Below, in pieces: positions 1 through 5,399 of a DNA stretch of 5,680 nt. Numbering within the stretch: position 1 is the first letter of the stretch; every line of letters begins with the position of its first letter. The notes below the pieces were generated by a model. That model was not told the DNA's origin and searched no databases. It was given only the letters and a program-made list of their open reading frames with translations. The DNA lies in contig JACCTI010000244.1 in NCBI GenBank assembly GCA_013812515.1, positions 1-5,680 of the forward strand. Reading direction: 5' to 3'. The position numbers and the translations under genes are program-made. The DNA is from Chthoniobacterales bacterium (GTDB lineage: Bacteria > Verrucomicrobiota > Verrucomicrobiia > Chthoniobacterales > UBA10450).

Positions 1-25
1 GGGTCAGCGCCCCCGGGCTACAACT
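1..25 (+). repeat. Dispersed intergenic repeat, copy 1 (truncated by window start)
   Basis: The first 25 bases match positions 2947-2971 at about 22 of 25 sites with one 1-base gap. The shared parts are GGGT, then CGCCCCC, then GCTACAACT. The left part can pair (GGGT with GCCC, one G-T wobble), and the same weak hairpin is possible in the second copy. Both copies lie in intergenic DNA just beyond gene ends. I recall similar 'ggcgttgaccccgg / gctacaac' repeats scattered through Verrucomicrobia genomes, but that is memory and cannot be checked here. The left boundary is outside the window. Confidence 0.55.
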
Positions 26-50
26 GCTGAAAGGAAAGAAATCGCGCTCG

Positions 51-67
51 TTCTCGGTTCGCGAGAA
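51..67 (-). terminator. Candidate intrinsic terminator after the gnd/FmdB-like operon
   Basis: On the minus strand, immediately after the stop codon of the FmdB-like gene (68-70), TTCTCG pairs perfectly with CGAGAA around a 5-base loop CGAAC. About ten bases further on the strand becomes pyrimidine-rich (ATTTCTTTCCTTTC), but there is no clean T-run directly after the stem. The position fits a transcript end; the short stem and displaced T-rich tract make it only a moderate candidate. Confidence 0.4.
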
Positions 68-277
68 TCAGTGGCAACCGCACCCACTGCCGCACGATCC
101 GACGGATGGACCTGCGGAACTGCCGGGCACCAGCACCCCGGAACCACCGCTAATCACGCGCCGGACCGGTTCGCCGGACGCGGGATCGGTGCGGAGTGGC
201 GCGTCTTTCATGCTCTGCGTTACCTCAAAACGGCGCACCGGTTTGTCAGGATCAGTTGTTTCGTAAACGTAGGTCAT
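68..277 (-). CDS. Small FmdB-like regulatory protein lacking the zinc-knuckle cysteines
   Basis: This 69-residue protein begins MTYVYET, continues with FEVTQSMKDAPL, then GEPVRRVISGGSG. That order matches the FmdB/zinc-ribbon family, whose usual form is YxYxCxxCG, FExxQSMxxxPLxxCPxCG, VRRxISGG. FmdB proteins are small putative regulators whose molecular role is poorly known. Here both CxxC knuckles are gone: residues 6-14 and 29-36 contain no Cys. The only cysteines sit in a Gly/Ser-rich C-terminal tail (C62, C66, C68, followed by His69). Zinc binding in the normal way is therefore unlikely, although the tail could bind metal. It starts 9 bases after the gnd stop. A GAGGAA ribosome site (282-287 region, minus strand) overlaps that stop, so the two genes are probably co-transcribed and translationally coupled. 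Family membership is fairly secure; function is not. Confidence 0.82.
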   Translation of the reverse strand: MTYVYETTDPDKPVRRFEVTQSMKDAPLRTDPASGEPVRRVISGGSGVLVPGSSAGPSVGSCGSGCGCH

Positions 278-286
278 AAGACTTCC

Positions 287-1765
287 TCATTCTCCTCCGC
301 GCGCGACCTTCTTCGGTTCTGCTGGCTTCTCGACCGGCTGTTCATCGGAATCGAGCCATTCGGTGTGGAAGACGCCGGGCTTATCGACGCGTTCATAGGT
401 GTGCGCGCCAAAGAAATCGCGTTGCGCCTGAAGCAGATTCGAAGGCAGACGCTCCTGCCGATAGCTATCAAAGTAAGAAAGGGAGGCACCGAAAGCTGGC
501 ACCGCCACGCCCTCCTGGATCGCGACCGAAACGGCCGTGCGCCAGTTCTGTTGCGTCTGGGCGATGATATTCGTGAAGTACGAATCGAGGAGCAGGTTGT
601 GCAACGCGGGATCGCGCTGATAAGCCTCGACGATGCGGTTCAGGAAGACAGCGCGAATGATACAGCCGCCTCGCCAAATCGTCGCGATGTCGCCAAAGTT
701 CAGGTTCCATTTGTAGACCATGCTCGCCGCGCCGAGCAGCTCCATGCCTTGCGCATAGGAGACGATCTTAGAAGCGTAGAGTGCATCGTGCACGGCGCCG
801 ATGAGGTCGTCGCGATTGCCGGTAAACTGCCGCACCTTCGGCTGAGGCAGCAACTTCGCGGAGTCGACGCGCTCCTGTTTACGCGAAGAGATGACTCGCG
901 CTTCGACGGCGGCGTTGATCGTGGAAATGACTACTGATTGATTGAGCGCCGATTGCAGGGTCCAGAGACCGGTGCCTTTCTGGCCGGCTTTGTCGAGGAT
1001 GACATCGACGAGCGCCTTGCCCGTCTCGGGGTCTGTCTTGCGAAAAATCTGCGACGTGATCTCGATCAGGTAGCTGTCGAGCGGGCCCTTGTTCCATTGG
1101 GTGAAAATGTCCGCCAGGGTGGGTGCTTCGCAGCCGAGCACATCCTTCAAAATCGCGTAAGACTCGCAGATGAGCTGCATGTCGCCGTACTCGATCCCGT
1201 TGTGCACCATTTTCACGTAGTGCCCAGCGCCGTCCGGTCCCATGTAACGGCAGCACGGTTCGCCATCCACTTGCGCCGCGATTTTGCGGAAGATGGGCGC
1301 GATCATTTCCCACGATTCGCGCGAACCGCCCGGCATGAGCGACGGACCTTTCAACGCGCCTTCTTCGCCACCCGAAACACCGCAACCGACGAAGTGCAGT
1401 CCCTCCGCTTCGAGTTCTTTGCACCGGCGCTGTGTATCGGTGAAGAGAGAATTGCCGCCGTCGATGATGACGTCGCCCCGCTCGAGAAGAGGCTTCAGTT
1501 GTGCGATGACCGCATCGACGGGCGCGCCGGCTTTCACCATGATCATCGCTTTCCGCGGCCGCGCCAGCGCGCTGACGAACTCTTCCATCGTTCGCGTTGG
1601 TTGAATGTTTTTCCCTGCCGCTTTCCCAGCCGCGAACTTTTCCGTCACTTCGGTCGTGCGGTTAAACACGGCAACCGTGAAGCCCTTTGACTCCATGTTC
1701 AGGACGAGGTTCTCGCCCATGACCGCGAGCCCGATCAGGCCAATATCACATTGCTTCATGCTCAT
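287..1765 (-). CDS. gnd: 6-phosphogluconate dehydrogenase, decarboxylating (NADP-type)
   Basis: It oxidatively decarboxylates 6-phosphogluconate to ribulose 5-phosphate with reduction of NADP+, the third step of the oxidative pentose phosphate pathway, in the cytosol as a dimer. The 492-residue product aligns along its whole length with the long (E. coli/animal) form. It has a Rossmann loop G9-L-I-G-L-A-V-M-G17, NRT at 35-37 for the NADP phosphate, VKAG at 77-80, DGGN at 102-105 and VSGGEEGA at 130-137. The catalytic block HYVKMVHNGIEYG at 182-194 includes Lys185, His188, Asn189 and Glu192. The C-terminal tail is QAQRDFFGAHTYERVD...FHTEW, with Arg449 and His455. The last 20 residues form a charged Pro/Lys/Glu extension beyond the usual end at EWLD. 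I chose the ATG at 1763-1765 (MSMKQ) because an AGGAG lies 9 bases upstream. An ATG at 1823-1825 would add 20 residues that do not resemble the family and would nearly abut divergent moaE. Confidence 0.97.
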   Translation of the reverse strand: MSMKQCDIGLIGLAVMGENLVLNMESKGFTVAVFNRTTEVTEKFAAGKAAGKNIQPTRTMEEFVSALARPRKAMIMVKAGAPVDAVIAQLKPLLERGDVIIDGGNSLFTDTQRRCKELEAEGLHFVGCGVSGGEEGALKGPSLMPGGSRESWEMIAPIFRKIAAQVDGEPCCRYMGPDGAGHYVKMVHNGIEYGDMQLICESYAILKDVLGCEAPTLADIFTQWNKGPLDSYLIEITSQIFRKTDPETGKALVDVILDKAGQKGTGLWTLQSALNQSVVISTINAAVEARVISSRKQERVDSAKLLPQPKVRQFTGNRDDLIGAVHDALYASKIVSYAQGMELLGAASMVYKWNLNFGDIATIWRGGCIIRAVFLNRIVEAYQRDPALHNLLLDSYFTNIIAQTQQNWRTAVSVAIQEGVAVPAFGASLSYFDSYRQERLPSNLLQAQRDFFGAHTYERVDKPGVFHTEWLDSDEQPVEKPAEPKKVARGGE

Positions 1766-1774
1766 TCTGAGTAT

Positions 1775-1779
1775 CTCCT
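1775..1779 (-). promoter_or_regulatory. Shine-Dalgarno site that fixes the gnd start
   Basis: The minus strand reads AGGAG here, 9 bases before ATG 1763-1765. The next ATG (1757-1759) is 15 bases away and the upstream one at 1823-1825 lies on the wrong side of the site. This supports translation from MSMKQ. Confidence 0.7.
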
Positions 1780-1802
1780 GTTTCTCGCCGAGTCGCCGAC
1801 GG

Positions 1803-1815
1803 GCGAAGTATTCGC
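1803..1815. promoter_or_regulatory. Perfect inverted repeat in the gnd-moaE divergent gap
   Basis: GCGAA, spacer GTA, TTCGC form a perfect 5-base inverted repeat centred about 19 bases upstream of the moaE ATG, in the 62-base gap (1766-1827) that must hold the promoters of both divergent genes. It could be a small operator or a leader hairpin. A repeat this short occurs often by chance in GC-rich DNA. I see no convincing -35/-10 pair for either gene, and moaE has no obvious Shine-Dalgarno. Confidence 0.2.
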
Positions 1816-1827
1816 ACCCTAGCATTC

Positions 1828-2247
1828 ATGGCAACTACCGTCTGCGACGTTCGTCTCACTGACGCGCCGCTCGCACTCTCGACTGAAATCCCGCCGGCGG
1901 AAACAGGGGCGATCGTCGACTTTTGGGGAGTAGTCCGCGCGACGGAGAACGGCACGGCGATTGCGGGCATTGAATACGAAGCGCACCATGCGATGGCGAA
2001 GCATCAATTGCGCAGGGTGGCGGACGAATGCTTGCAGGAGTTCGAGTTGAACCAACTCATCGTTCATCATCGCACCGGCTTCGTAGCGGTAGGCGAAGCC
2101 TCGCTCCTCGTGCGGGTCGGGAGTCGACATCGCGCCGCGGCCTTTCGCGCCAGCGCGTGGATCGTCGATGAACTCAAAACGCGCGTGCCGATTTGGAAAC
2201 ATCCTGTCGCAATACGTGCGGTCGCATCTGCTGCTCTGCCGCAATGA
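1828..2247 (+). CDS. moaE: Molybdopterin synthase catalytic (large) subunit MoaE
   Basis: MoaE with its partner MoaD (the thiocarboxylate sulfur carrier) converts cyclic pyranopterin monophosphate to molybdopterin in molybdenum cofactor synthesis. The 139-residue product shows the family pattern in order: GAIVDFWGVVR at 27-37, an EYEAHHAMA stretch at 49-57, VHHRTGFVAVGE at 79-90, SRHRAAAF at 99-106 and DELKTRVPIWKH at 114-125. Residues equivalent to E. coli Arg39, His103, Arg104, Lys119 and Lys126 are all present at a constant offset of two (R37, H101, R102, K117, K124). After His125 the sequence departs from the family: the last 14 residues (PVAIRAVASAALPQ) replace the usual acidic/aromatic end. 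No ribosome site is evident before the ATG. No moaD is in the window, so the small subunit must be encoded elsewhere. It overlaps pgsA by 4 bases. Confidence 0.93.
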   Translation: MATTVCDVRLTDAPLALSTEIPPAETGAIVDFWGVVRATENGTAIAGIEYEAHHAMAKHQLRRVADECLQEFELNQLIVHHRTGFVAVGEASLLVRVGSRHRAAAFRASAWIVDELKTRVPIWKHPVAIRAVASAALPQ

Positions 2248-2819
2248 ATTGGGCGAACCGTCTTACGCTCAGCCGCCTGGTGCTGACAATTGCGTTCGTG
2301 ATCACGCTGAATTCCGCCTGGGCTTACGCGCGCACCGCCGCGCTCATCCTGTTCATCATCGCTGGTGTGACCGACTACCTCGACGGTGAGATCGCCCGGC
2401 ACTACGGCGTAATTACAAACTTCGGCAAGCTGATGGATCCGCTCGTGGACAAGGTCATGATCGCGGCCGCCTTCATCTCGCTCGTCCCGCTGAAGGCCGT
2501 CCCGACATGGGCGGCGATCATCGTGGTGGCCCGCGACTTCTTAATTACCGGGCTGCGTCTGCTCGCGAGTTCTAATGGCCAGGTATTACCGGCAGAGCAG
2601 CTCGGTAAACATAAAACTTCGTGGCAAATAACGACGGTGCTTTTTTTCCTCCTGCTGCTCGCGGCGAGCGAACTCCACTATGTCCACAGCGGAACGTTGT
2701 GGTGGTCGCGCGCGTGGACAGGCGGGAAAGCGCTCGTTTGGATCACCGTGGCGTTGACGCTCTACTCTGGACTCGCGTACGCGTGGAAGCACCGTGCGGT
2801 GGTGGCGACGGAGCGCTGA
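2244..2819 (+). CDS. pgsA: CDP-diacylglycerol--glycerol-3-phosphate 3-phosphatidyltransferase
   Basis: PgsA transfers a phosphatidyl group from CDP-diacylglycerol to glycerol 3-phosphate, giving phosphatidylglycerophosphate, the committed step to phosphatidylglycerol and cardiolipin. It is an integral inner-membrane enzyme. The 191-residue product opens MNWANRLTLSRLVLT, the normal PgsA N-terminus. It then has the complete CDP-alcohol phosphotransferase motif DxxDGxxARx8Gx3Dx3D, with D44, D47, G48, A51, R52, G61, D65 and D69. Hydrophobic segments lie roughly at 10-24, 30-43, 70-82, 88-98, 128-142 and 163-180, interrupted by the conserved LGKHKTSWQ loop (120-128). I chose the ATG at 2244 because it starts at the family N-terminus and overlaps the moaE stop as ATGA. 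An in-frame ATG at 2193 would add 17 Cys-rich residues from inside moaE. With no visible ribosome site, translation probably depends on reinitiation after moaE. Pgs-type rather than phosphatidylserine or cardiolipin synthase is inferred from the termini and length. Confidence 0.93.
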   Translation: MNWANRLTLSRLVLTIAFVITLNSAWAYARTAALILFIIAGVTDYLDGEIARHYGVITNFGKLMDPLVDKVMIAAAFISLVPLKAVPTWAAIIVVARDFLITGLRLLASSNGQVLPAEQLGKHKTSWQITTVLFFLLLLAASELHYVHSGTLWWSRAWTGGKALVWITVALTLYSGLAYAWKHRAVVATER

Positions 2820-3030
2820 CGAGGGGAGACGCAGTCGCTCCGTACCTGTCATGCACTTCCAAAGCCGCAACGTGCGTAGGCAGGGCGTGGTTACACCGGA
2901 GAGGCAGCGCTTCCCAGGCCTGTGAGATTGCCGCGTCGCCGCCGCCGGGGTTAACGCCCCCAGCTACAACTTTGTCCAAAGCCGGATCGCGCTATGTCCA
3001 ACCTGTGAAGCGAGGAACGGATGGGAGGTT
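2820..3030. other. Convergent intergenic region between pgsA and the protease
   Basis: This stretch separates the pgsA stop from the probable original protease stop at 3031-3033. It is GC-rich with no convincing gene in any frame. It includes the dispersed repeat at 2947-2971 and a preceding CGCCGCCGCCGG run. I find no clear U-tract terminator for either converging gene. As sequenced, the frameshifted protease reads through its right-hand part, down to 2964. Confidence 0.6.
2947..2971 (+). repeat. Dispersed intergenic repeat, copy 2
   Basis: GGGGTTAACGCCCCC followed by AGCTACAACT matches window positions 1-25 with a few substitutions and a one-base gap. GGGGT can pair with GCCCC around TAAC (one wobble pair). 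The minus-strand stop codon now used by the frameshifted protease (TAG, 2964-2966) lies inside this repeat. The repeat may extend leftward into the CGCCGCCGCC run, which cannot be compared because copy 1 is cut by the window edge. Confidence 0.6.
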
Positions 3031-5075
3031 TCAGGGAACGTTGTAGACTTCCACCAGGCCACTCCGGTCGTGTCCTGAGTCCCCCCGACAACTGCTGTGT
3101 AACTGCCGGCCGACAGTGTCCGGTAAGTTGCGCTTTCGTGCGAGTCCGCGGGCGCGAGTCCGACGGCTTGCACCTGCGCGGCGTTCACGTCGGATGCCCA
3201 GTCATCATTCGCTGCCACGAGCGTGCCGTTTCCATCCCGCAGCTCTAGCTTCGGATCTTGCAGCGCCCCCGGCACATTGGCATTGGCCAGCGATGGTCCG
3301 ATTGCGCGGACAACATAATTCGAAGTAGCTCCGATGATGAAGCCGCCAATCATGACATCGTCGCCCACGCCGACCGAACCTCGCGTGCTGACGTTCGCGA
3401 GTTTCGAATTGCGCGTCTGCTGCAAATCGTAGGCCTCGACGAGAGCGACGCCTTCTTCGCCGTTCACACCACGCACGATCGCGGTGTAAGCGCCGGGCGC
3501 GAGAATCCGTGCAATGGCCGCTTCGCGGGAATCGGTCGGTGCGATACCGCTCGCCTGCAGCTCGGCTTGCTGTCCGTCTCCCCAATTGTCGTTCGACGCG
3601 ATCATCGCGCCGGCGGAGTCAAACAATTCAAGCCTTGGGTTCTGCAGCGCTCCATTCACATTCGCGGACACAAGCGATGGACCCATGGCTCGAATCATGG
3701 TGTTCTTCGCGTGCGCGCCGGTAATGATGAACCCACCAATCATCGCACGGTCGCCATTTCCCACGCGCATTCGGCTCGACAGATTGATTGGCTGCGGTGG
3801 GGCAGCGCGCGTCGCCCCGAGCTCGACCGCGAATCTCGCGTTCAGCCGACCGAAGCCAAAGTATTGATCCCAACCCGGCGCATCGGATGCGCCGCCGACC
3901 TGGTCCTGTGCGGTCGCGCAAAGCAGCTTCTCCATCTTCTCTTGCGTGATCGAAGGATCCAGGCTGGCGATGATGGCCGCAATGCCGCTGACCTGCGGCG
4001 CGGCCAGCGAGGTGCCGTACCAGTATTGGAGCGTGCCGTCCATGCCCACGGTGTAGATGTCACGGGCCGGAGCGACCAGATCGATTGCGGACCCATAGTT
4101 ACTGAAAGCCGCTCGCGTGTCGTCTCGATCCGTTCCACCGAGTGTAATGCACTGCGGCAGGCGTCCGGGAAACGCAACCACCCCGGCGCTCTCGTTCCCC
4201 GAAACCGTAACGAAGATCACGCCGTGGCCGATGGCATAATCAATCGCCGCCGTCATTGCTGTCGAATCCGCGCTTCCGCCGGCCGAGAGATTGATCACCT
4301 TCGCCCCAGCATCGGTGGCTTCATAAATCGCCTGGGTCCACCACGAGTAGTACCCGCGGTTGGCCTTATCGAGCACTTTCTCGGGCAGAATGCGGCAATG
4401 CCAGTTCAAGCCTGCGCCGAGTACGCCGTTATTCGCATTCGCGGCCAGAACCCCGGTAACAGCGGTGCCGTGGCCGTAATCGTCGGCAGGAGTGAGGTCG
4501 TCGTTTGCGTAGTCGTGCCCTGCCATGATGCGCCCCGCAAACTCCAGGAGCGACGCATTCAAGCCCGTATCGAGCACCGCAACGATGACATCAGCGGTTC
4601 CGGTAGAGATGTCCCAAGCAGCTTCGGATTGAATCTTCTCGTGGTGCCATTGGTAGGAGTAGCTCGGATCGGAAGGTCTTCCGCCCCCGTATCCGACATA
4701 ATCCGGCTCTGCGAACTCGATGTCTGGGTGAGCCTGCAAGCGGTCGAGAATCTCCCGCACGGTGGCTCGCCCATTGAGGTGCAAAATGGCTGGTCGAGAG
4801 AGATCAGGGAAATGTTCCGATGCGACTTGCGTGGTCAGCGAGGCACGCATGCTCTGCAGAGTCACGCCCGGAGGTAGTCCGAGCCGCGTCGCCCATTCTC
4901 TCGCTCCGAGAGGCCCTGACCGGAGCGCACTGCCGGAAGAACGCTCCCGCAGCTTGATGATCACGCGGTCGGGAGCCCATTCGGCCGCTGACTCGGCTGC
5001 CGCACGCGGTGCAACCAGCGCGACCGCAATCGAAGCACACGAGAGAACCGAAAGTCGCTGGAAGCTCTGAAACAT
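2964..5075 (-). CDS. Secreted subtilisin-like serine protease (S8) with two C-terminal repeats; 3' frameshift
   Basis: As sequenced this encodes 703 residues. A signal peptide (1-27: MFQSFQR, hydrophobic core, then RAAA) precedes an inhibitor-like propeptide (about 36-126, VIIKL...ILHL...HPDIEFAEPDYV). The S8 catalytic domain spans about 140-420, with Asp169 (VLDTG), His202 (GHGT), oxyanion Asn294 (SGN) and Ser356 (GTSLAAP), so it should be active outside the cytoplasm. Residues 430-550 and 557-673 are two copies of a repeat with MIGGFII, RAxGPSL, GALQxPxLEL, AxNDxW and YTAxV blocks, a C-terminal module I associate with secreted Verrucomicrobia proteins, perhaps for surface anchoring or binding. 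After Ala673 the frame goes wrong: the other frame supplies LVEVYNVP and a stop at 3031-3033, while this frame adds 30 unrelated residues. I chose ATG 5073-5075 for the signal peptide; an in-frame TTG at 5106-5108 would add 11 residues. Neither start has a clear ribosome site. The substrate is unknown. Confidence 0.88.
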   Translation of the reverse strand: MFQSFQRLSVLSCASIAVALVAPRAAAESAAEWAPDRVIIKLRERSSGSALRSGPLGAREWATRLGLPPGVTLQSMRASLTTQVASEHFPDLSRPAILHLNGRATVREILDRLQAHPDIEFAEPDYVGYGGGRPSDPSYSYQWHHEKIQSEAAWDISTGTADVIVAVLDTGLNASLLEFAGRIMAGHDYANDDLTPADDYGHGTAVTGVLAANANNGVLGAGLNWHCRILPEKVLDKANRGYYSWWTQAIYEATDAGAKVINLSAGGSADSTAMTAAIDYAIGHGVIFVTVSGNESAGVVAFPGRLPQCITLGGTDRDDTRAAFSNYGSAIDLVAPARDIYTVGMDGTLQYWYGTSLAAPQVSGIAAIIASLDPSITQEKMEKLLCATAQDQVGGASDAPGWDQYFGFGRLNARFAVELGATRAAPPQPINLSSRMRVGNGDRAMIGGFIITGAHAKNTMIRAMGPSLVSANVNGALQNPRLELFDSAGAMIASNDNWGDGQQAELQASGIAPTDSREAAIARILAPGAYTAIVRGVNGEEGVALVEAYDLQQTRNSKLANVSTRGSVGVGDDVMIGGFIIGATSNYVVRAIGPSLANANVPGALQDPKLELRDGNGTLVAANDDWASDVNAAQVQAVGLAPADSHESATYRTLSAGSYTAVVGGTQDTTGVAWWKSTTFPETSHPFLASQVGHSAIRLWTKL
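3054..3060 (-). other. Single-base frameshift in the protease gene
   Basis: The coding strand reads GTG GCC TGG TGG AAG. Adding one base (for example C, giving GCC CTG GTG GAA GTC TAC AAC GTT CCC TGA) yields VALVEVYNVP-stop. This matches the end of the first repeat in the same protein (GVALVEAYDL, residues 542-551). The missing base lies in the short G/C run at 3055-3060. The sequenced frame instead reads GVAWWKSTTF and continues to 2964. It could be a true mutation or a sequencing/assembly error. Confidence 0.85.
3057..3407 (-). repeat. C-terminal repeat unit 2 of the protease (protein level)
   Basis: This encodes residues 557-673 (SKLANVSTRGSVGVGDD to DTTGVA). It aligns block by block with unit 1: VGxGDxxMIGGFII, RAxGPSL, ANVxGALQxPxLEL, DxxGxxxAxNDxW, GxAPxDSxEAA-like, GxYTAxV. 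Its last strand (LVEVYNVP) is lost to the frameshift; restored, the unit would end at 3034. Confidence 0.8.
3426..3788 (-). repeat. C-terminal repeat unit 1 of the protease (protein level)
   Basis: This encodes residues 430-550 (INLSSRMRVGNGDRAMIGG to GVALVEAYD), directly after a Pro-rich linker (AAPPQP, 425-429) that ends the catalytic domain. It is the complete unit and gives the reference for the expected end of unit 2. Confidence 0.8.
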
Positions 5076-5166
5076 GACCGGGCCGATGGTAACGCGGTCC
5101 GCGTTCAAAGAGGAAGCCTATTTGCGCCGAAGCTTTGCTGTCCGCGCCCGTTCCTCCGGCGAGATT

Positions 5167-5192
5167 AGCGGGTGAAGGGAATCGAACCCTTC
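5167..5192 (-). other. tRNA-Gly 3'-end fragment, probable attachment-site remnant
   Basis: The minus strand carries a perfect T arm, AAGGG / TTCGATT / CCCTT (5191-5175), followed by the acceptor 3' strand CACCCGC (5174-5168) and a U discriminator (5167). This matches the 3' end of bacterial tRNA-Gly genes of the GCGGGTG...CACCCGC-U type. No matching 5' acceptor strand (GCGGGTG on the minus strand) or anticodon arm lies upstream, and no CCA follows. It is therefore a fragment, not a working tRNA. A 3'-tRNA fragment of this kind is what tyrosine-recombinase integration leaves at one end of an element. In that geometry the element would be to the right. Confidence 0.65.
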
Positions 5193-5399
5193 TCCGAATA
5201 TTCGCAAGCTCCACAAAATCAAGCAAATCCAGATTCGGCTTTCAGTGCGCATACACAAATACGCGCACAAATCGCAGACACGTTGGGACGCGATTTGTCC
5301 CGAGTAGTCGCTGCGTGGTCTGAACTTCCTGCCCCACTCAAGGCGGCGATTCTCGCAATCGTAGGTTCGTCAAGTGCCTCCCAGGAGGACGAGTCATGA
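5172..5399 (+). CDS. Small hypothetical protein starting inside the tRNA-Gly fragment
   Basis: The frame opens with GTG at 5172 and encodes 75 residues. The first several codons (MKGIEPFSE) are simply the antisense of the tRNA T arm, so the true start may be later, though no later ATG exists in frame. The C-terminal half (about 38-68, LGRDLSRVVAAWSELPAPLKAAILAIVGS) looks like a real helical protein. It resembles short 'VxAWxxLPxxLKxAILAxV' proteins that I recall next to integrases in Planctomycetes and Verrucomicrobia elements; no biochemical function is known to me. Its stop overlaps an ATG (ATGA, 5396-5399) preceded by AGGAGG, which suggests a downstream partner gene. An unusual feature is that the element's reading frame appears to be completed by the attachment site. 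Confidence 0.5.
   Translation: MKGIEPFSEYSQAPQNQANPDSAFSAHTQIRAQIADTLGRDLSRVVAAWSELPAPLKAAILAIVGSSSASQEDES
5383..5388 (+). promoter_or_regulatory. Consensus Shine-Dalgarno before ATG 5396
   Basis: A full AGGAGG sits 7 bases before the ATG at 5396-5398, inside the last codons of the upstream small frame. It is the strongest ribosome site in the window and the main support for a gene starting at 5396. Confidence 0.5.

Noticed and set aside
71..1690. Two long plus-strand open frames (71-937 and 938-1690) antisense to gnd
   Set aside because: They lie opposite an unambiguous gnd and have Arg/His-rich, family-less translations, as expected for shadow frames in GC-rich genes.
1763..1825. Extended gnd start at the ATG 1823-1825
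   Set aside because: The extra 20 residues do not resemble the family, and the AGGAG at 1775-1779 clearly serves the internal ATG.
2820..2963. Small genes, CRISPR repeats or an sRNA in the pgsA-protease gap
   Set aside because: No regularly spaced repeats, no convincing start with a ribosome site, and no clear promoter-terminator pair were seen.
3031..3060. Programmed ribosomal frameshifting in the protease
   Set aside because: There is no slippery heptamer, and the displaced frame ends after only eight codons; a simple deletion explains it better.
3258..4877. A 539-codon plus-strand open frame antisense to the protease
   Set aside because: The opposite strand encodes all four S8 active-site motifs and both C-terminal repeats; the antisense translation shows no domain and is Arg/Gly/His-rich.
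5165..5280. A complete tRNA or a tmRNA 3' end on the minus strand
   Set aside because: No GCGGGTG 5' acceptor strand, D arm or anticodon stem could be placed upstream of the T arm, and there is no CCA or tmRNA-type acceptor sequence.
5135..5323. Plus-strand frame reading GEGNRTLLRIFASS
   Set aside because: This is the familiar spurious translation of an antisense tRNA T arm, and its continuation has no protein-like features.
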